This document shows, one piece after another, positions 44,101 to 52,630 of a DNA stretch of 56,509 bases. The translations under genes and the position numbers were made by a program. Source of the DNA: an uncultured Oribacterium sp. GTDB taxonomy: Bacteria; Bacillota; Clostridia; Lachnospirales; Lachnospiraceae. Position 1 is the first letter of the stretch. Every line of letters begins with the position of its first letter. The notes under the pieces were generated by a model that was not told where the DNA came from, searched no databases, and was given only the letters and a program-made list of their open reading frames with translations. The stretch covers positions 1 to 56,509 of the forward strand of contig CALAOB010000049.1 of NCBI GenBank assembly GCA_937927445.1, written 5' to 3'.

Positions 44101-44117
44101 TCGATAGGGAATATCGA
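44101..44117 (+). promoter_or_regulatory. Dyad TCGATA-N5-TATCGA upstream of the AEC permease gene
   Basis: A 17-bp inverted repeat about 140 nt before the permease start. Its half-sites share CGAT/ATCG with the two dyads at 49905-49951, in the opposite orientation. Candidate LysR-type operator. Confidence 0.4.
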
Positions 44118-44253
44118 TTATCCATCCGGGAAAAACCGGCGTATACTAGGGGTCAGCTCCTTGTGCCGGACCGGTTCAGGCATGCTTCCGAAATCGGGCA
44201 CAGCGCATGGAGACAGCCTTCGGGGCAGGATGTGAAAGGATATCGAAAAGACT

Positions 44254-45198
44254 ATGGAAAATCTGATCTTCAGTCTCAATGCAACGATGCCGATCTTTCT
44301 TATGATGGTACTGGGCTATGCGCTGCACCAGATCGGCTGGCTTGATACTGATTTTGCGAGTAAATTAAATAAATTTGTATTTCTGGTACCGCTGCCGGTG
44401 AACCTGTTCGTGCAGGTATCGGCGCTCGACATCCGCGAAGCCTGGGATACCCGCTTCGTCGTATTCTGCTTCGTCGCGACGCTGCTGAGTGTCCTCATCG
44501 CTGCACTTCTGTCACGGATGCTTCATAACCATGCAGAGCGTGGCGAATTCGTGCAGGCGGCGTACCGCTCGAGCGCATCGCTTCTCGGAGTGGCCTTCAT
44601 CGAGAACATCTACGGGACGGCCGGCATGGCACCGCTCATGATCATCGGTGCGGTACCACTCTATAATGTGATGGCCGTCGTGGCACTCAGTCTGACCGAT
44701 CCGGAAAATACAGGACTTGATAAGAAAACGCTGGCGAAGACCGTCCGCGGCATCGTAACGAATCCGATTATCATCGGCATTCTGGTCGGCCTTCTCTGGT
44801 CACTTCTCCGTATCCCGCAGCCGAAAATCCTGATGACGACCTGCAGCAAGGTCGGGGCGCTGGGTACGCCGCTCGGGCTGATGGCCATGGGCGCGATGTT
44901 TGACTTTAAGAAGGCCTTCGGCAAGCTGGGACCGGCCTTCGGTGCCACGTTCCTGAAGCTCATCGGCTTCAATATCCTCTTTCTACCGATGGCGGTCGCG
45001 CTCGGCTTCCGGACCGAAAAGCTGGTGGCGATCCTCGTTATGCTCGGTTCCGCAACGACGGTGAGCTGCTATGTGATGGCGCGGAACATGCACCACGAGG
45101 GCACATTGACCTCCTCGGTGGTTATGCTGACGACCCTCTTCAGCGCATTTTCCCTCACATTCTGGCTCTGGCTCGTGAAGACGCTGGAGCTGATCTAA
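44254..45198 (+). CDS. AEC-family permease (auxin efflux carrier-like)
   Basis: 314 residues and about ten membrane segments, with FSLNATMPIFLMMVLGYALH at the start, NPIIIGILVGLLWSL in the middle and a 4+TM repeat typical of the AEC/BART superfamily. Bacterial members include malate and other dicarboxylate permeases. Here it probably exports or imports a di- or tricarboxylate of the island. Substrate unknown. Confidence 0.85.
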   Translation: MENLIFSLNATMPIFLMMVLGYALHQIGWLDTDFASKLNKFVFLVPLPVNLFVQVSALDIREAWDTRFVVFCFVATLLSVLIAALLSRMLHNHAERGEFVQAAYRSSASLLGVAFIENIYGTAGMAPLMIIGAVPLYNVMAVVALSLTDPENTGLDKKTLAKTVRGIVTNPIIIGILVGLLWSLLRIPQPKILMTTCSKVGALGTPLGLMAMGAMFDFKKAFGKLGPAFGATFLKLIGFNILFLPMAVALGFRTEKLVAILVMLGSATTVSCYVMARNMHHEGTLTSSVVMLTTLFSAFSLTFWLWLVKTLELI

Positions 45199-45211
45199 GC
45201 CTGAGTTTATG

Positions 45212-45225
45212 TGGGGCAGACCCCA
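45212..45225. repeat. TGGGG-CAGA-CCCCA inverted repeat
   Basis: Arms of five bases around CAGA, 14 nt past the permease stop and followed by TTCATTTTTT. Shares sequence with the element at 13293-13311 but lacks one T, so it is either the same family or coincidence. It may act as a terminator. Confidence 0.5.
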
Positions 45226-45264
45226 TTCATTTTTTCTGAATCACAGGATGCTTAACTGCATAGA

Positions 45265-45293
45265 AAAAACCGCCGATCAACGGCGGTTTTTTC
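45265..45293. terminator. Bidirectional terminator
   Basis: AAAAACCGCCG pairs with CGGCGGTTTTT around a 5-nt loop, between the permease (plus) and the aconitase-like gene (minus). Confidence 0.9.
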
Positions 45294-45298
45294 GTTTA

Positions 45299-47620
45299 TC
45301 AGTCGTTTTTATAGTGGTTGATCAGGCAGCCGCTCATGAGGATTTCTCGTTCCTCTTCGGTCAGGCTGTCAAGCGTTGCGTGGATGACCTGTACGCTGTG
45401 TGCTTTCAGATCTGCCGGAGCCAGTGCACGTACGTCTGCCTCGTCCTCGACCTGGATGCTGTGATCCAGTACATGAAGCTCGACTTCACTTGCGCCGCTT
45501 CGAAGGAGGCTTCGGATACCTTCGATGAAGACATAGCTACCGACCGGAAGCTGCAGCTTTTCTTCGGTGCGAAGCGGCAGCAAGCCCCAGTTGATCAGGT
45601 TCGAGCGATAGCGCTTCGTGGAGTATTCCTGCGCGAGGTTTGCAAAGCCACCCAGTACCTTCTGGCAGGAAGCCGCCTGCTCACGGCTGGACCCATCTCC
45701 GATCTGATCGGAAACCATCAGGGAGCCGAAGGTCACACCCTTCGGGTCACCGGCATCCTGAGATGTCTTCGGCGCCTGCTCGAGGTTTGGTGCTGCTTCG
45801 AGGGCACGGATTGCCTTTGCCGTCGGTACATACTGCGGATCACGAGAAATCATCGTGAAAGCGGAAATCTTCTCCGGGTTCGAGCGATAGGAGCTGGCTT
45901 CACCGGACGGTACCAGTTCATCCGTGGTGACAGAGCCTTGATAGGATCCGGCCACTTTCAGAAGGATGTTTTCCTTCAGTGGTGCCATCTCCGGCCAGTC
46001 TGCGATGTTCGGGCCCTTGACGAGCTCGACCTTCGGATCGCCATGATCATAATGATCGAAGATCTGATTCTCATAGATCTTCTCATTGAAATGATGATGA
46101 AGTGCCCGATACTCTACGTTTTTAAGCTCGGTCGCTGCGGTCAGGCGGCCACCATTCCGAACGGTAGCGGCGATCGAACGTGCATCCATGAGGCATACCG
46201 CCGCCATTTGACCCTGACCAGGCTTCGAACCCTCACGTGTTGAATAGTTTCTCGTTACATGACGGATGCTCAGCTGGTCGTTCGCCGGTGTATCGGTGAC
46301 ACCGAAGCATGGTCCGCAGATGCATGGCCGCATCGTGACGCCGGCGATTGCCAGCTCTGAGCCGATGCCCTGACTCATCAGGTCCTCCATCACCGGAAGG
46401 GAGGCCGGATTCACATGCAGGTTCAGTCCATTGCCCGGGATGCCATAGATGGCGTCTGCGCCGGTCACCTTCTCCTCATCGTTTAGTGGTGCCCGAAGGA
46501 CATCTGCGATGGCAACGATGTTCTCGAACAGTCCCCCGGCACAGCCGGAAACCAGTGCCTGGTCCGGATAGAATGCGCCGTCATGCACATGCTGCATGAT
46601 GCGGAACGGCTCACCGTGTGCACCCTTGATCTTATTGCCTTCGGCCTCGACTTCACGAAGTACCGTCTCCATGTTTTCCTTGAATTCCCGGATCGGCATC
46701 GCATGGCTCGGATGGAACGGAAGGGCGATCATCGATTCGACCGTATCCATATCGATTTCGATATAGCGGTCATAGTACGCGCCGGCTTCCGGTGCGAGCT
46801 TCTGATAATCTGCCGCGCGGCCATGTTCGGCGAGATAGGTTTCTGTCTTCTCATCGGTGCACCAGATGGAGCTGAGTGCCGCAGACTCTGTCGTCATCAC
46901 GTCGATGCCCATACGGAACTCCATCGAGAGATTTCCGATTCCCGGACCGAAGAACTCGAGTACGTTGTTCTTATTAAAGCCGTTTGCGAAGGTCTTCGCA
47001 ATCAGTGCCAGTGCCACATCCATCGGACCGATCCCCGGCTTCGGCGATCCGGTGAGACGAATGCCGATGATCTTCGGATAAGCGAGGTCATAGGTATGGC
47101 CGACCAGTTGCTTCACGAGCTCGCCGCCACCTTCACCGATGCCCATCGTGCCGAGGGCTCCGTAACGCGTATGCGAATCCGAGCCGAGAATCATCTTTCC
47201 TCCGCCGGCCATCTTCTCACGCATATACTGGTGGAGGACGCCACGATAAGGCGGCACGAAGATACCGCCGAACTTTTCAGCATTGGATAAGCCGAAGGCA
47301 TGATCGTCCTCCAGGATCGTACCGCCGACGGCACAGAGTGTGTTGTGGCAGTTGGACAGCACATACGGCATCGGGAACTTCGTGAGTCCGGATGCACGTG
47401 CCGTCTGCAGAATATTGACATAGTTGTTGTCCGGGGAGACCATGCTGTCAAACTTCAGCTGAAGATGCCGCATGTCGCCACTGTGGTTGTGCGCCTCCAG
47501 GATATGATACGCCATGGTTTTCTGACGGCCAGCCTCGACTGCCTGGGCAGGTGCCGCACTTGCGTCGGAGACATCACCCGCCGCATCGAGGATGACGCCG
47601 TGATCAAATAAAGTAACCAT
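45299..47620 (-). CDS. Aconitase-superfamily hydratase, divergent (YbhJ-like), paralogue 1
   Basis: 773 residues, full aconitase layout with four domains. ILGSDSHTRYGALGTMGIGEGG is the active-site loop (Asp148, His150). The cluster-binding Cys are Cys360 in SGCAGGLFEN and Cys435/Cys438 in CGPCFG, so the iron-sulfur site is intact, but GCAGG replaces the GSCTNG of true aconitases. The swivel domain has GDGSSREQAASCQKVLGG. The same architecture is found in E. coli YbhJ, an uncharacterised aconitase relative that lies beside a PrpF-like protein (YbhH), a carrier (YbhI) and a LysR regulator. Substrate unknown; probably a tricarboxylate. Homologous to the gene at 50009-52306. Confidence 0.85.
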   Translation of the reverse strand: MVTLFDHGVILDAAGDVSDASAAPAQAVEAGRQKTMAYHILEAHNHSGDMRHLQLKFDSMVSPDNNYVNILQTARASGLTKFPMPYVLSNCHNTLCAVGGTILEDDHAFGLSNAEKFGGIFVPPYRGVLHQYMREKMAGGGKMILGSDSHTRYGALGTMGIGEGGGELVKQLVGHTYDLAYPKIIGIRLTGSPKPGIGPMDVALALIAKTFANGFNKNNVLEFFGPGIGNLSMEFRMGIDVMTTESAALSSIWCTDEKTETYLAEHGRAADYQKLAPEAGAYYDRYIEIDMDTVESMIALPFHPSHAMPIREFKENMETVLREVEAEGNKIKGAHGEPFRIMQHVHDGAFYPDQALVSGCAGGLFENIVAIADVLRAPLNDEEKVTGADAIYGIPGNGLNLHVNPASLPVMEDLMSQGIGSELAIAGVTMRPCICGPCFGVTDTPANDQLSIRHVTRNYSTREGSKPGQGQMAAVCLMDARSIAATVRNGGRLTAATELKNVEYRALHHHFNEKIYENQIFDHYDHGDPKVELVKGPNIADWPEMAPLKENILLKVAGSYQGSVTTDELVPSGEASSYRSNPEKISAFTMISRDPQYVPTAKAIRALEAAPNLEQAPKTSQDAGDPKGVTFGSLMVSDQIGDGSSREQAASCQKVLGGFANLAQEYSTKRYRSNLINWGLLPLRTEEKLQLPVGSYVFIEGIRSLLRSGASEVELHVLDHSIQVEDEADVRALAPADLKAHSVQVIHATLDSLTEEEREILMSGCLINHYKND

Positions 47621-47677
47621 CTTTTTCTCCTTCTACGATGTTTCGGTGCTCATCGCCTGAATCGCAGGAAATGATAT

Positions 47678-47720
47678 AAAAAGAGCACCCTGTACTTGAA
47701 TCCAATTATACGGGTGCTCC
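47678..47720 (-). terminator. Terminator of lysR (minus strand) with the hydratase -10 in its loop
   Basis: On the minus strand GAGCACCC (from 47719) pairs with GGGTGCTC (47690-47683) and is followed by five T. The 21-nt loop contains TATAAT (minus strand, 47710 to 47705), with TTACTT 17 nt upstream, a plausible promoter for the hydratase gene below. Confidence 0.6.
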
Positions 47721-47769
47721 TTCTTATAAGTAAAATATATTGATTTGTATGTTTTTTATGTACTTTTCT

Positions 47770-48732
47770 CTATCGGGTGGTGCTTTCCGCTTCAAACACC
47801 CGCTGCATCGTTTCGATCAGGCCGCGCTCTGCCTCGCCGAGGTAAACATTTTCCTTATAAACCGCATTGACCTCCCAGCAGTCCGGCGCCGGGCCGTAAT
47901 TGTAGACGCTGAAATTCGGATTCTGAAACGGCACGATGGCACGTTCCGGCACGATGGTCACGCCGAGACCGGAGGCCGCCAGCTGCGTCGCGGAGATACA
48001 GCTCGATACCTCCATGATTTCCTTCGGCAGAAAATCAAAACGACGGAAAATATCGTCTACCTTCCTACGGATGTACTGGCCGCGCTTCATGATGATGAAC
48101 GGAAGATCCCGGAGTTTTCGAAGGTCAACTTCCGGAAGGTTTTCGAGGATGTTCGAGGCGTCGCGCGCCATACATCCACCCGGGGAAACCAGCATCTCCT
48201 CCGTGATCATATCCTTTCCGGCGACGAGGAACAGACGCTCCGTATAGATGTACTCCGTCTTCACGCCCACCGGCAGATGATCCGTGCCACCGGGCAGTAC
48301 GCAGAAGGCGATTTTATCATTCATGAGATTCGTGATGATCTCCTCGGATTTCGATTCCTGAAGATGGATCTCGATGTTCGGGAACTGTGCCCGGAACGGC
48401 CCGATCACCTTCGGCAGCATGTAGCCCGCCCGCTCCGTCGGGATGCCAATGTTGATGCGCCCTTTCTGTCCGTGGCCGATATCGGCGAGCTCCCGCCGGA
48501 GATTATCCTTCAGCAGCAGGATCTCCCGCGCCGTCTTCACATAACGCTCACCGGCGTAGGTCAGCGTAATCGGATTCGTCTTCCGGTCAAACAGCTTCAC
48601 CCCGAGATCCTCCTCCACCTTCGAGATGATGTAGCTAAGGGAAGGCTGTGAAATATACAGCTTCTTCGCCGCCTCCGTCACACTATGATGATCCGCCACC
48701 GCGATGATGTAACTCAGCTCTCTGAAATCCAT
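47770..48732 (-). CDS. LysR-family transcriptional regulator
   Basis: 320 residues. HTH: HHSVTEAAKKLYISQPSLSYI; effector domain from GRINIGIPTERAGYMLPKVI. It is just upstream of the divergent hydratase gene on the same strand, with a terminator between them. A dyad at 48792-48806 lies 60-74 nt before its start and recurs ahead of citD, so it may autoregulate and control citrate lyase. Confidence 0.9.
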   Translation of the reverse strand: MDFRELSYIIAVADHHSVTEAAKKLYISQPSLSYIISKVEEDLGVKLFDRKTNPITLTYAGERYVKTAREILLLKDNLRRELADIGHGQKGRINIGIPTERAGYMLPKVIGPFRAQFPNIEIHLQESKSEEIITNLMNDKIAFCVLPGGTDHLPVGVKTEYIYTERLFLVAGKDMITEEMLVSPGGCMARDASNILENLPEVDLRKLRDLPFIIMKRGQYIRRKVDDIFRRFDFLPKEIMEVSSCISATQLAASGLGVTIVPERAIVPFQNPNFSVYNYGPAPDCWEVNAVYKENVYLGEAERGLIETMQRVFEAESTTR

Positions 48733-48791
48733 ACGCCCGCCTCCGTCAGAAAAATATCAAAGTCTATTATATATTAAAATCCACATTTTTC

Positions 48792-48806
48792 ATAGATTTG
48801 TTCTAT
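48792..48806 (-). promoter_or_regulatory. Candidate LysR operator ATAGA-N5-TCTAT
   Basis: A perfect five-base-arm dyad that contains the LysR-type T-N11-A pattern. It lies upstream of the lysR start at 48732. The matching dyad ATAGG-N5-CCTAT is at 52412-52426. Confidence 0.55.
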
Positions 48807-48877
48807 AGGCCCATACCGGTTTTGGCTCCGGAAGAATTTATCAGCCTCCTCATAAATCGTGATGAGGAATGATGTCA

Positions 48878-48904
48878 AAAAACCGCCCTTGATCGGCGGT
48901 TTTT
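48878..48904. terminator. Terminator between the two minus-strand lysR genes
   Basis: AAAAACCGCC at 48878 pairs with GGCGGTTTTT at 48895. It closes the 48913-49830 gene on the minus strand. Confidence 0.85.
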
Positions 48905-48912
48905 CTGCATGC

Positions 48913-49830
48913 TTATTTCAGGATTTCGTGCATCACATTCCGCAGTGCAAGCGTCGCCTTGCTGTGATAGCGTCCAGGGGCCAGCGCCGTCGAGATCTCG
49001 ATGGTGCCGCCATCCTTCCCGAGGGAGAGGAACTCTGCATTTCGGAAGTAGTGACGGGAACTGTAGTAGGTGAAGGCGAGCCCCTGCCCGGCAGCTCCGA
49101 GCGAGGAAGCCAGCAGGACCGACATGTTGTCGTTATACGTGATCGGCGTGAGCTCGTTTTTCAGAAAGATACGACGGGCATACTGCCCGAGCATCGTATC
49201 CGTGCCGCAGAGATTAAATTCATAGTTCGCCGCATCCTGAAGATCGACATACATCGGAATCTGTGAGGTCCCGCTGTGCTGTCGATTTTTTTTCGCCTTT
49301 TTCATGATCGGATGTGTATGACTCGTGATGAGACAGATCTCGTCGGTCATCAGGTATTCAGCTTCGATCCGGCTGTGTTTATCCGGGGTGGCGAGCAGGG
49401 CGAGATCGAGATCACCACTCGTGAGAAGCTGCTCCAGCATACGCGTACGACCATCGACGACCTTCACGTGGATATTCGGATATTTCATATGGAAGGCATT
49501 CAACACCGGTGGCAGTATATAAGAGCCACGAAAGGTATTGATGCCAAGAATCACACTGCCGTTTTTCAGATTCGCCGTATCCTGCATCTCATCCTGGAGC
49601 CGCTTATATTCCGCCGTCGTCCTATAGGCATAGGAGAGCAGCAGCTCCCCCGCCTCCGTCGGACGCACTCCGTTCGCGGTACGGACGAAAAGCCGGTAGC
49701 CGAGCTCCCGCTCATAATTCGAAAGAAACTGCGACAGACTCGACTGCGCCATGTACAGACGCTCCGCCGCCCGCGAAATACTCTTCTCCTCATAAATCGC
49801 AATCAGAAAATTCAGATCTTTTAGTTCCAT
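48913..49830 (-). CDS. LysR-family transcriptional regulator
   Basis: 305 residues. HTH: SISRAAERLYMAQSSLSQFLS; effector domain from GSVILGINTFRGSYILPPVL. It is divergent from the hydratase gene at 50009 across a 178-nt AT-rich region with two identical-geometry dyads, the expected arrangement for a LysR activator and its target. Confidence 0.9.
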   Translation of the reverse strand: MELKDLNFLIAIYEEKSISRAAERLYMAQSSLSQFLSNYERELGYRLFVRTANGVRPTEAGELLLSYAYRTTAEYKRLQDEMQDTANLKNGSVILGINTFRGSYILPPVLNAFHMKYPNIHVKVVDGRTRMLEQLLTSGDLDLALLATPDKHSRIEAEYLMTDEICLITSHTHPIMKKAKKNRQHSGTSQIPMYVDLQDAANYEFNLCGTDTMLGQYARRIFLKNELTPITYNDNMSVLLASSLGAAGQGLAFTYYSSRHYFRNAEFLSLGKDGGTIEISTALAPGRYHSKATLALRNVMHEILK

Positions 49831-49904
49831 TTGAGCAGCTCCTCTCGAACTTATTATAATAATTATTATTAATTATATCTCTAAATTACAGAATTACGTA
49901 TTAT

Positions 49905-49951
49905 ATCGGAATTATCGATAACCAGTATAACAAAATATCGGATTCTACGAT
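49905..49951 (+). promoter_or_regulatory. Pair of ATCG-N7-CGAT dyads, 32 bp apart
   Basis: 49905-49919 and 49937-49951 have identical ATCG/CGAT arms, a 7-nt spacer and T-N11-A geometry. The 32-bp spacing is three helical turns. They lie between the divergent lysR (48913) and hydratase (50009) genes, resembling recognition and activation sites of a LysR protein. Confidence 0.7.
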
Positions 49952-50008
49952 ACCTGTATATAAGCTATTATTTTATATAGAAAACATATCAAACCAAAGG
50001 AGGTACAT

Positions 50009-52306
50009 ATGGTAAAGTTACATGAAGGTGGCGTCTACCTGGTGCACGGAACCGAGCTCGTTCCGGCATCCGAGGCCGCAAAAGTCGAGCAGCTGACCGG
50101 CAAGGCTGCAAACCAGGAGGAAGCGAAGAAGGGCACGATCGCCTATGGCATCATGCAGTCGCACAATACCGCGGAGACCATGGAAAATCTGAAAATCAGA
50201 TTCGATGCGATGGTATCCCACGATATCACCTTCGTCGGCATCATCCAGACGGCACGTGCATCCGGCATGGAGAAGTTCCCGCTGCCATACGTGCTGACCT
50301 GCTGCCACAACTCGCTCTGCGCGGTCGGTGGTACGATCAATGATGACGACCACTACTTCGGTCTCTCAGCTGCAAAGAAGTACGGCGGAATCTACGTTCC
50401 ACCTCACATCGCCGTATGTCATCAGTTCATGCGTGAGAACTTCGCCGGCTGCGGAAAGATGATCCTTGGCTCCGATTCCCACACCCGCTACGGTGCCCTC
50501 GGTACCATGGCCATCGGTGAGGGTGGCGGAGAGCTCAGCAAGCAGCTCCTGAAGCAGACCTATGATGTCGCTTATCCGGGTGTCGTAGCCATCTACCTCA
50601 CCGGTAAGCCACAGCCATTCGTTGGTCCGCATGATGTCGCACTCGCGATCGAGCGCGCGGTCTTCAAGAATGGCTATGTGAAGAATAAGGTAATGGAGTT
50701 CGTGGGCCCTGGCGTATCCAGCATGACGGCGGATTACCGTAACGGTGTCGACGTTATGACCACCGAGACCACCTGCCTGTCCTCCATCTGGAGAACCGAT
50801 GCCGCAACGAAGGAGTTCCTCGACAAGCATCACAGAGGTGCAGAGTTCAAGGAGCTGAATCCGGCAGACGTCGCATACTATGACGGCTGCGTCGAGGTCG
50901 ATCTTTCCAGCATCCGTCCGATGATCGCCCTTCCGTTCCATCCGTCCAACGCATACGAGATCGGCGAGCTCTATGACAACCTCGAGGACATCCTCCGTGC
51001 GACCGAGCAGGAAGCCGAGAAGGTTGCCGAGGGCAGAGCACACTTCACCCTCCTCGATAAGATCACCGCGGATCATCGCCTCCAGGTACAGCAGGGTATC
51101 ATCGCCGGCTGTGCAGGCGGTAACTATACCAATGTCGTCGAGGCGGCTCATGCACTGAAGGGCAAAAACATTGGCGACAGCGAGTTCTATCTCAGCGTTT
51201 ACCCGTCCTCGCAGCCGGTCTATACCGACCTCGACCGCAAGGGCCTGCTCGCAGACCTCATGGATGCGGGTGCCATCATCCGTTCCGCTTTCTGTGGACC
51301 TTGCTTCGGCGCAGGTGACACACCGGCGAACAACGCGCTTTCCATCCGTCATACGACCCGTAACTTCCCGAACCGTGAGGGCTCGAAGCCGGGGGTGGGC
51401 CAGATGTCGGCCGTATGCCTCATGGACGCGCGTTCCATCGCGGCAACCGCTGCAAACGGCGGCAAGCTGACCTCTGCCGAGGAGCTCGACTGCTGGGGCG
51501 ATATCCCGGAGTACAACTACGACGACAAGGCCTACCAGAACCGTGTATACCAGGGCTGGGGCAAGGCGGATCTCGAGCTTCCGCTTCGCTTCGGACCGAA
51601 CATCAAGGACTGGCCGGAGCAGGAGGAGATGACCGACAACATCCTTCTGAAGGTCGCTTCGAAGATCCTCGATCCGGTCACCACGACCGATGAGCTCATC
51701 CCTTCCGGTGAGACCTCTTCCTATCGTTCGAACCCGCTCGGCCTCGCAGAGTTCACGCTTTCGAGACGTGATCCGGAGTACGTAGCCCGTGCGAAGGCAG
51801 TACGTGATCTCGAGGATGCACGTAAGGCCGGTAAGAACGCCGCTGAGGTAGAAGAGGTATTCAAGCTGATCCATCAGATCCCGGGCCAGGAGAACGTACA
51901 GGCGTCCGAGGTCGAGATCGGTTCCACCATCTACGCGAACAAGCCGGGCGACGGTTCTGCCCGTGAGCAGGCCGCTTCCTGCCAGCGTGTACTCGGTGCC
52001 CTCGCAAACATCACGCAGGAGTACGCAACCAAGCGTTACAGAAGTAACTGCATGAACTGGGGCATGGTGCCGTTCCACCTGAAGGGCGAGCCGGACAGCT
52101 TCGAGGTCGGTGATTACATCTACGTACCGGGCATCCGCCAGGCGCTCAGCGAGAACAAGCTCGACGATATCAAGGCCTATGTTCTGAAGAACGGTCAGAC
52201 GACCGAGATCGAGCTCTATGTCCTTCCGATGACCGAGAACGAGCGAAGAATCGTCATGGATGGCTGCCTCATCAACTTTAACAAGCTGGGCCATGCCAAT
52301 GCATAA
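50009..52306 (+). CDS. Aconitase-superfamily hydratase, divergent (YbhJ-like), paralogue 2
   Basis: 765 residues, clearly paralogous to the gene at 45299-47620. The active-site loop is ILGSDSHTRYGALGTMAIGEGG; cluster Cys are Cys368 in AGCAGGNYTN and Cys429/Cys432 in CGPCFG. The swivel domain has GDGSAREQAASCQRVLGAL and YRSNCMNWGMVPF. It begins after a strong AAAGGAGG site. It is the last gene before citrate lyase. The two paralogues differ most in the segment after CGPC and near residue 620, so they may act on different substrates. Confidence 0.87.
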   Translation: MVKLHEGGVYLVHGTELVPASEAAKVEQLTGKAANQEEAKKGTIAYGIMQSHNTAETMENLKIRFDAMVSHDITFVGIIQTARASGMEKFPLPYVLTCCHNSLCAVGGTINDDDHYFGLSAAKKYGGIYVPPHIAVCHQFMRENFAGCGKMILGSDSHTRYGALGTMAIGEGGGELSKQLLKQTYDVAYPGVVAIYLTGKPQPFVGPHDVALAIERAVFKNGYVKNKVMEFVGPGVSSMTADYRNGVDVMTTETTCLSSIWRTDAATKEFLDKHHRGAEFKELNPADVAYYDGCVEVDLSSIRPMIALPFHPSNAYEIGELYDNLEDILRATEQEAEKVAEGRAHFTLLDKITADHRLQVQQGIIAGCAGGNYTNVVEAAHALKGKNIGDSEFYLSVYPSSQPVYTDLDRKGLLADLMDAGAIIRSAFCGPCFGAGDTPANNALSIRHTTRNFPNREGSKPGVGQMSAVCLMDARSIAATAANGGKLTSAEELDCWGDIPEYNYDDKAYQNRVYQGWGKADLELPLRFGPNIKDWPEQEEMTDNILLKVASKILDPVTTTDELIPSGETSSYRSNPLGLAEFTLSRRDPEYVARAKAVRDLEDARKAGKNAAEVEEVFKLIHQIPGQENVQASEVEIGSTIYANKPGDGSAREQAASCQRVLGALANITQEYATKRYRSNCMNWGMVPFHLKGEPDSFEVGDYIYVPGIRQALSENKLDDIKAYVLKNGQTTEIELYVLPMTENERRIVMDGCLINFNKLGHANA

Positions 52307-52360
52307 AACACGCCATCATCACAGCGCCAGGGCGTTCTGAACCCGCTTTGAATGATGAAA

Positions 52361-52392
52361 AACGGGGAGATCCATGCCATCTCCCTGTTTGT
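52361..52392 (+). terminator. Intrinsic terminator after hydratase 2
   Basis: An 11-pair stem AACGGGGAGAT with ATCTCCCTGTT (one G-T pair), a 7-nt loop, then TTTGTGT. Confidence 0.75.
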
Positions 52393-52410
52393 GTATACGA
52401 ATTGTATAAA

Positions 52411-52427
52411 CATAGGAACAACCTATG
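52411..52427 (+). promoter_or_regulatory. Candidate LysR operator CATAGG-N5-CCTATG
   Basis: A perfect six-base-arm dyad with T-N11-A geometry about 95 nt before TATAAT 52522. Its core ATAG-N7-CTAT equals the dyad at 48792-48806 in front of a lysR gene. Confidence 0.55.
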
Positions 52428-52630
52428 CCTTCCATAATAATATAACTATTTTACTATATTTCGACACTGCTATATTATGGAATTACCACAAAAAATAAGA
52501 ATTATCCGGCGCTTCAAAGTGTATAATTACTATAGCTTAAACACAGAAGAGCGTTGGTTAAGTCGAAGCAAGTAACTAATGGAGTTGCAGAAACGATTGG
52601 GGGATCGCTTCTGCTGACAAGGAGGAAACT

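Larger units (their letters stand above)
52307..52630 (+). other. 324-nt citrate lyase leader region
   Basis: No gene is visible. It contains the hydratase terminator (52361-52392), the ATAGG-N5-CCTAT dyad, a CCATAATA...TATTATGG inverted repeat (52432-52480) with CTATATT repeated at 52454 and 52470, and a TATAAT at 52522-52527 that may be the citD -10. No matching -35 was identified. Confidence 0.5.

Noticed and set aside
45209..46243. 344-residue plus-strand open frame opposite hydratase 1
   Set aside because: It runs through a bidirectional terminator and is antisense to a full-length aconitase-like protein.
50366..52294. 642-residue minus-strand open frame opposite hydratase 2
   Set aside because: It is a shadow of a strongly coding plus strand (G/C-ending codons); low-complexity Arg/Leu/Asp-rich text with no domain and no ribosome binding site.
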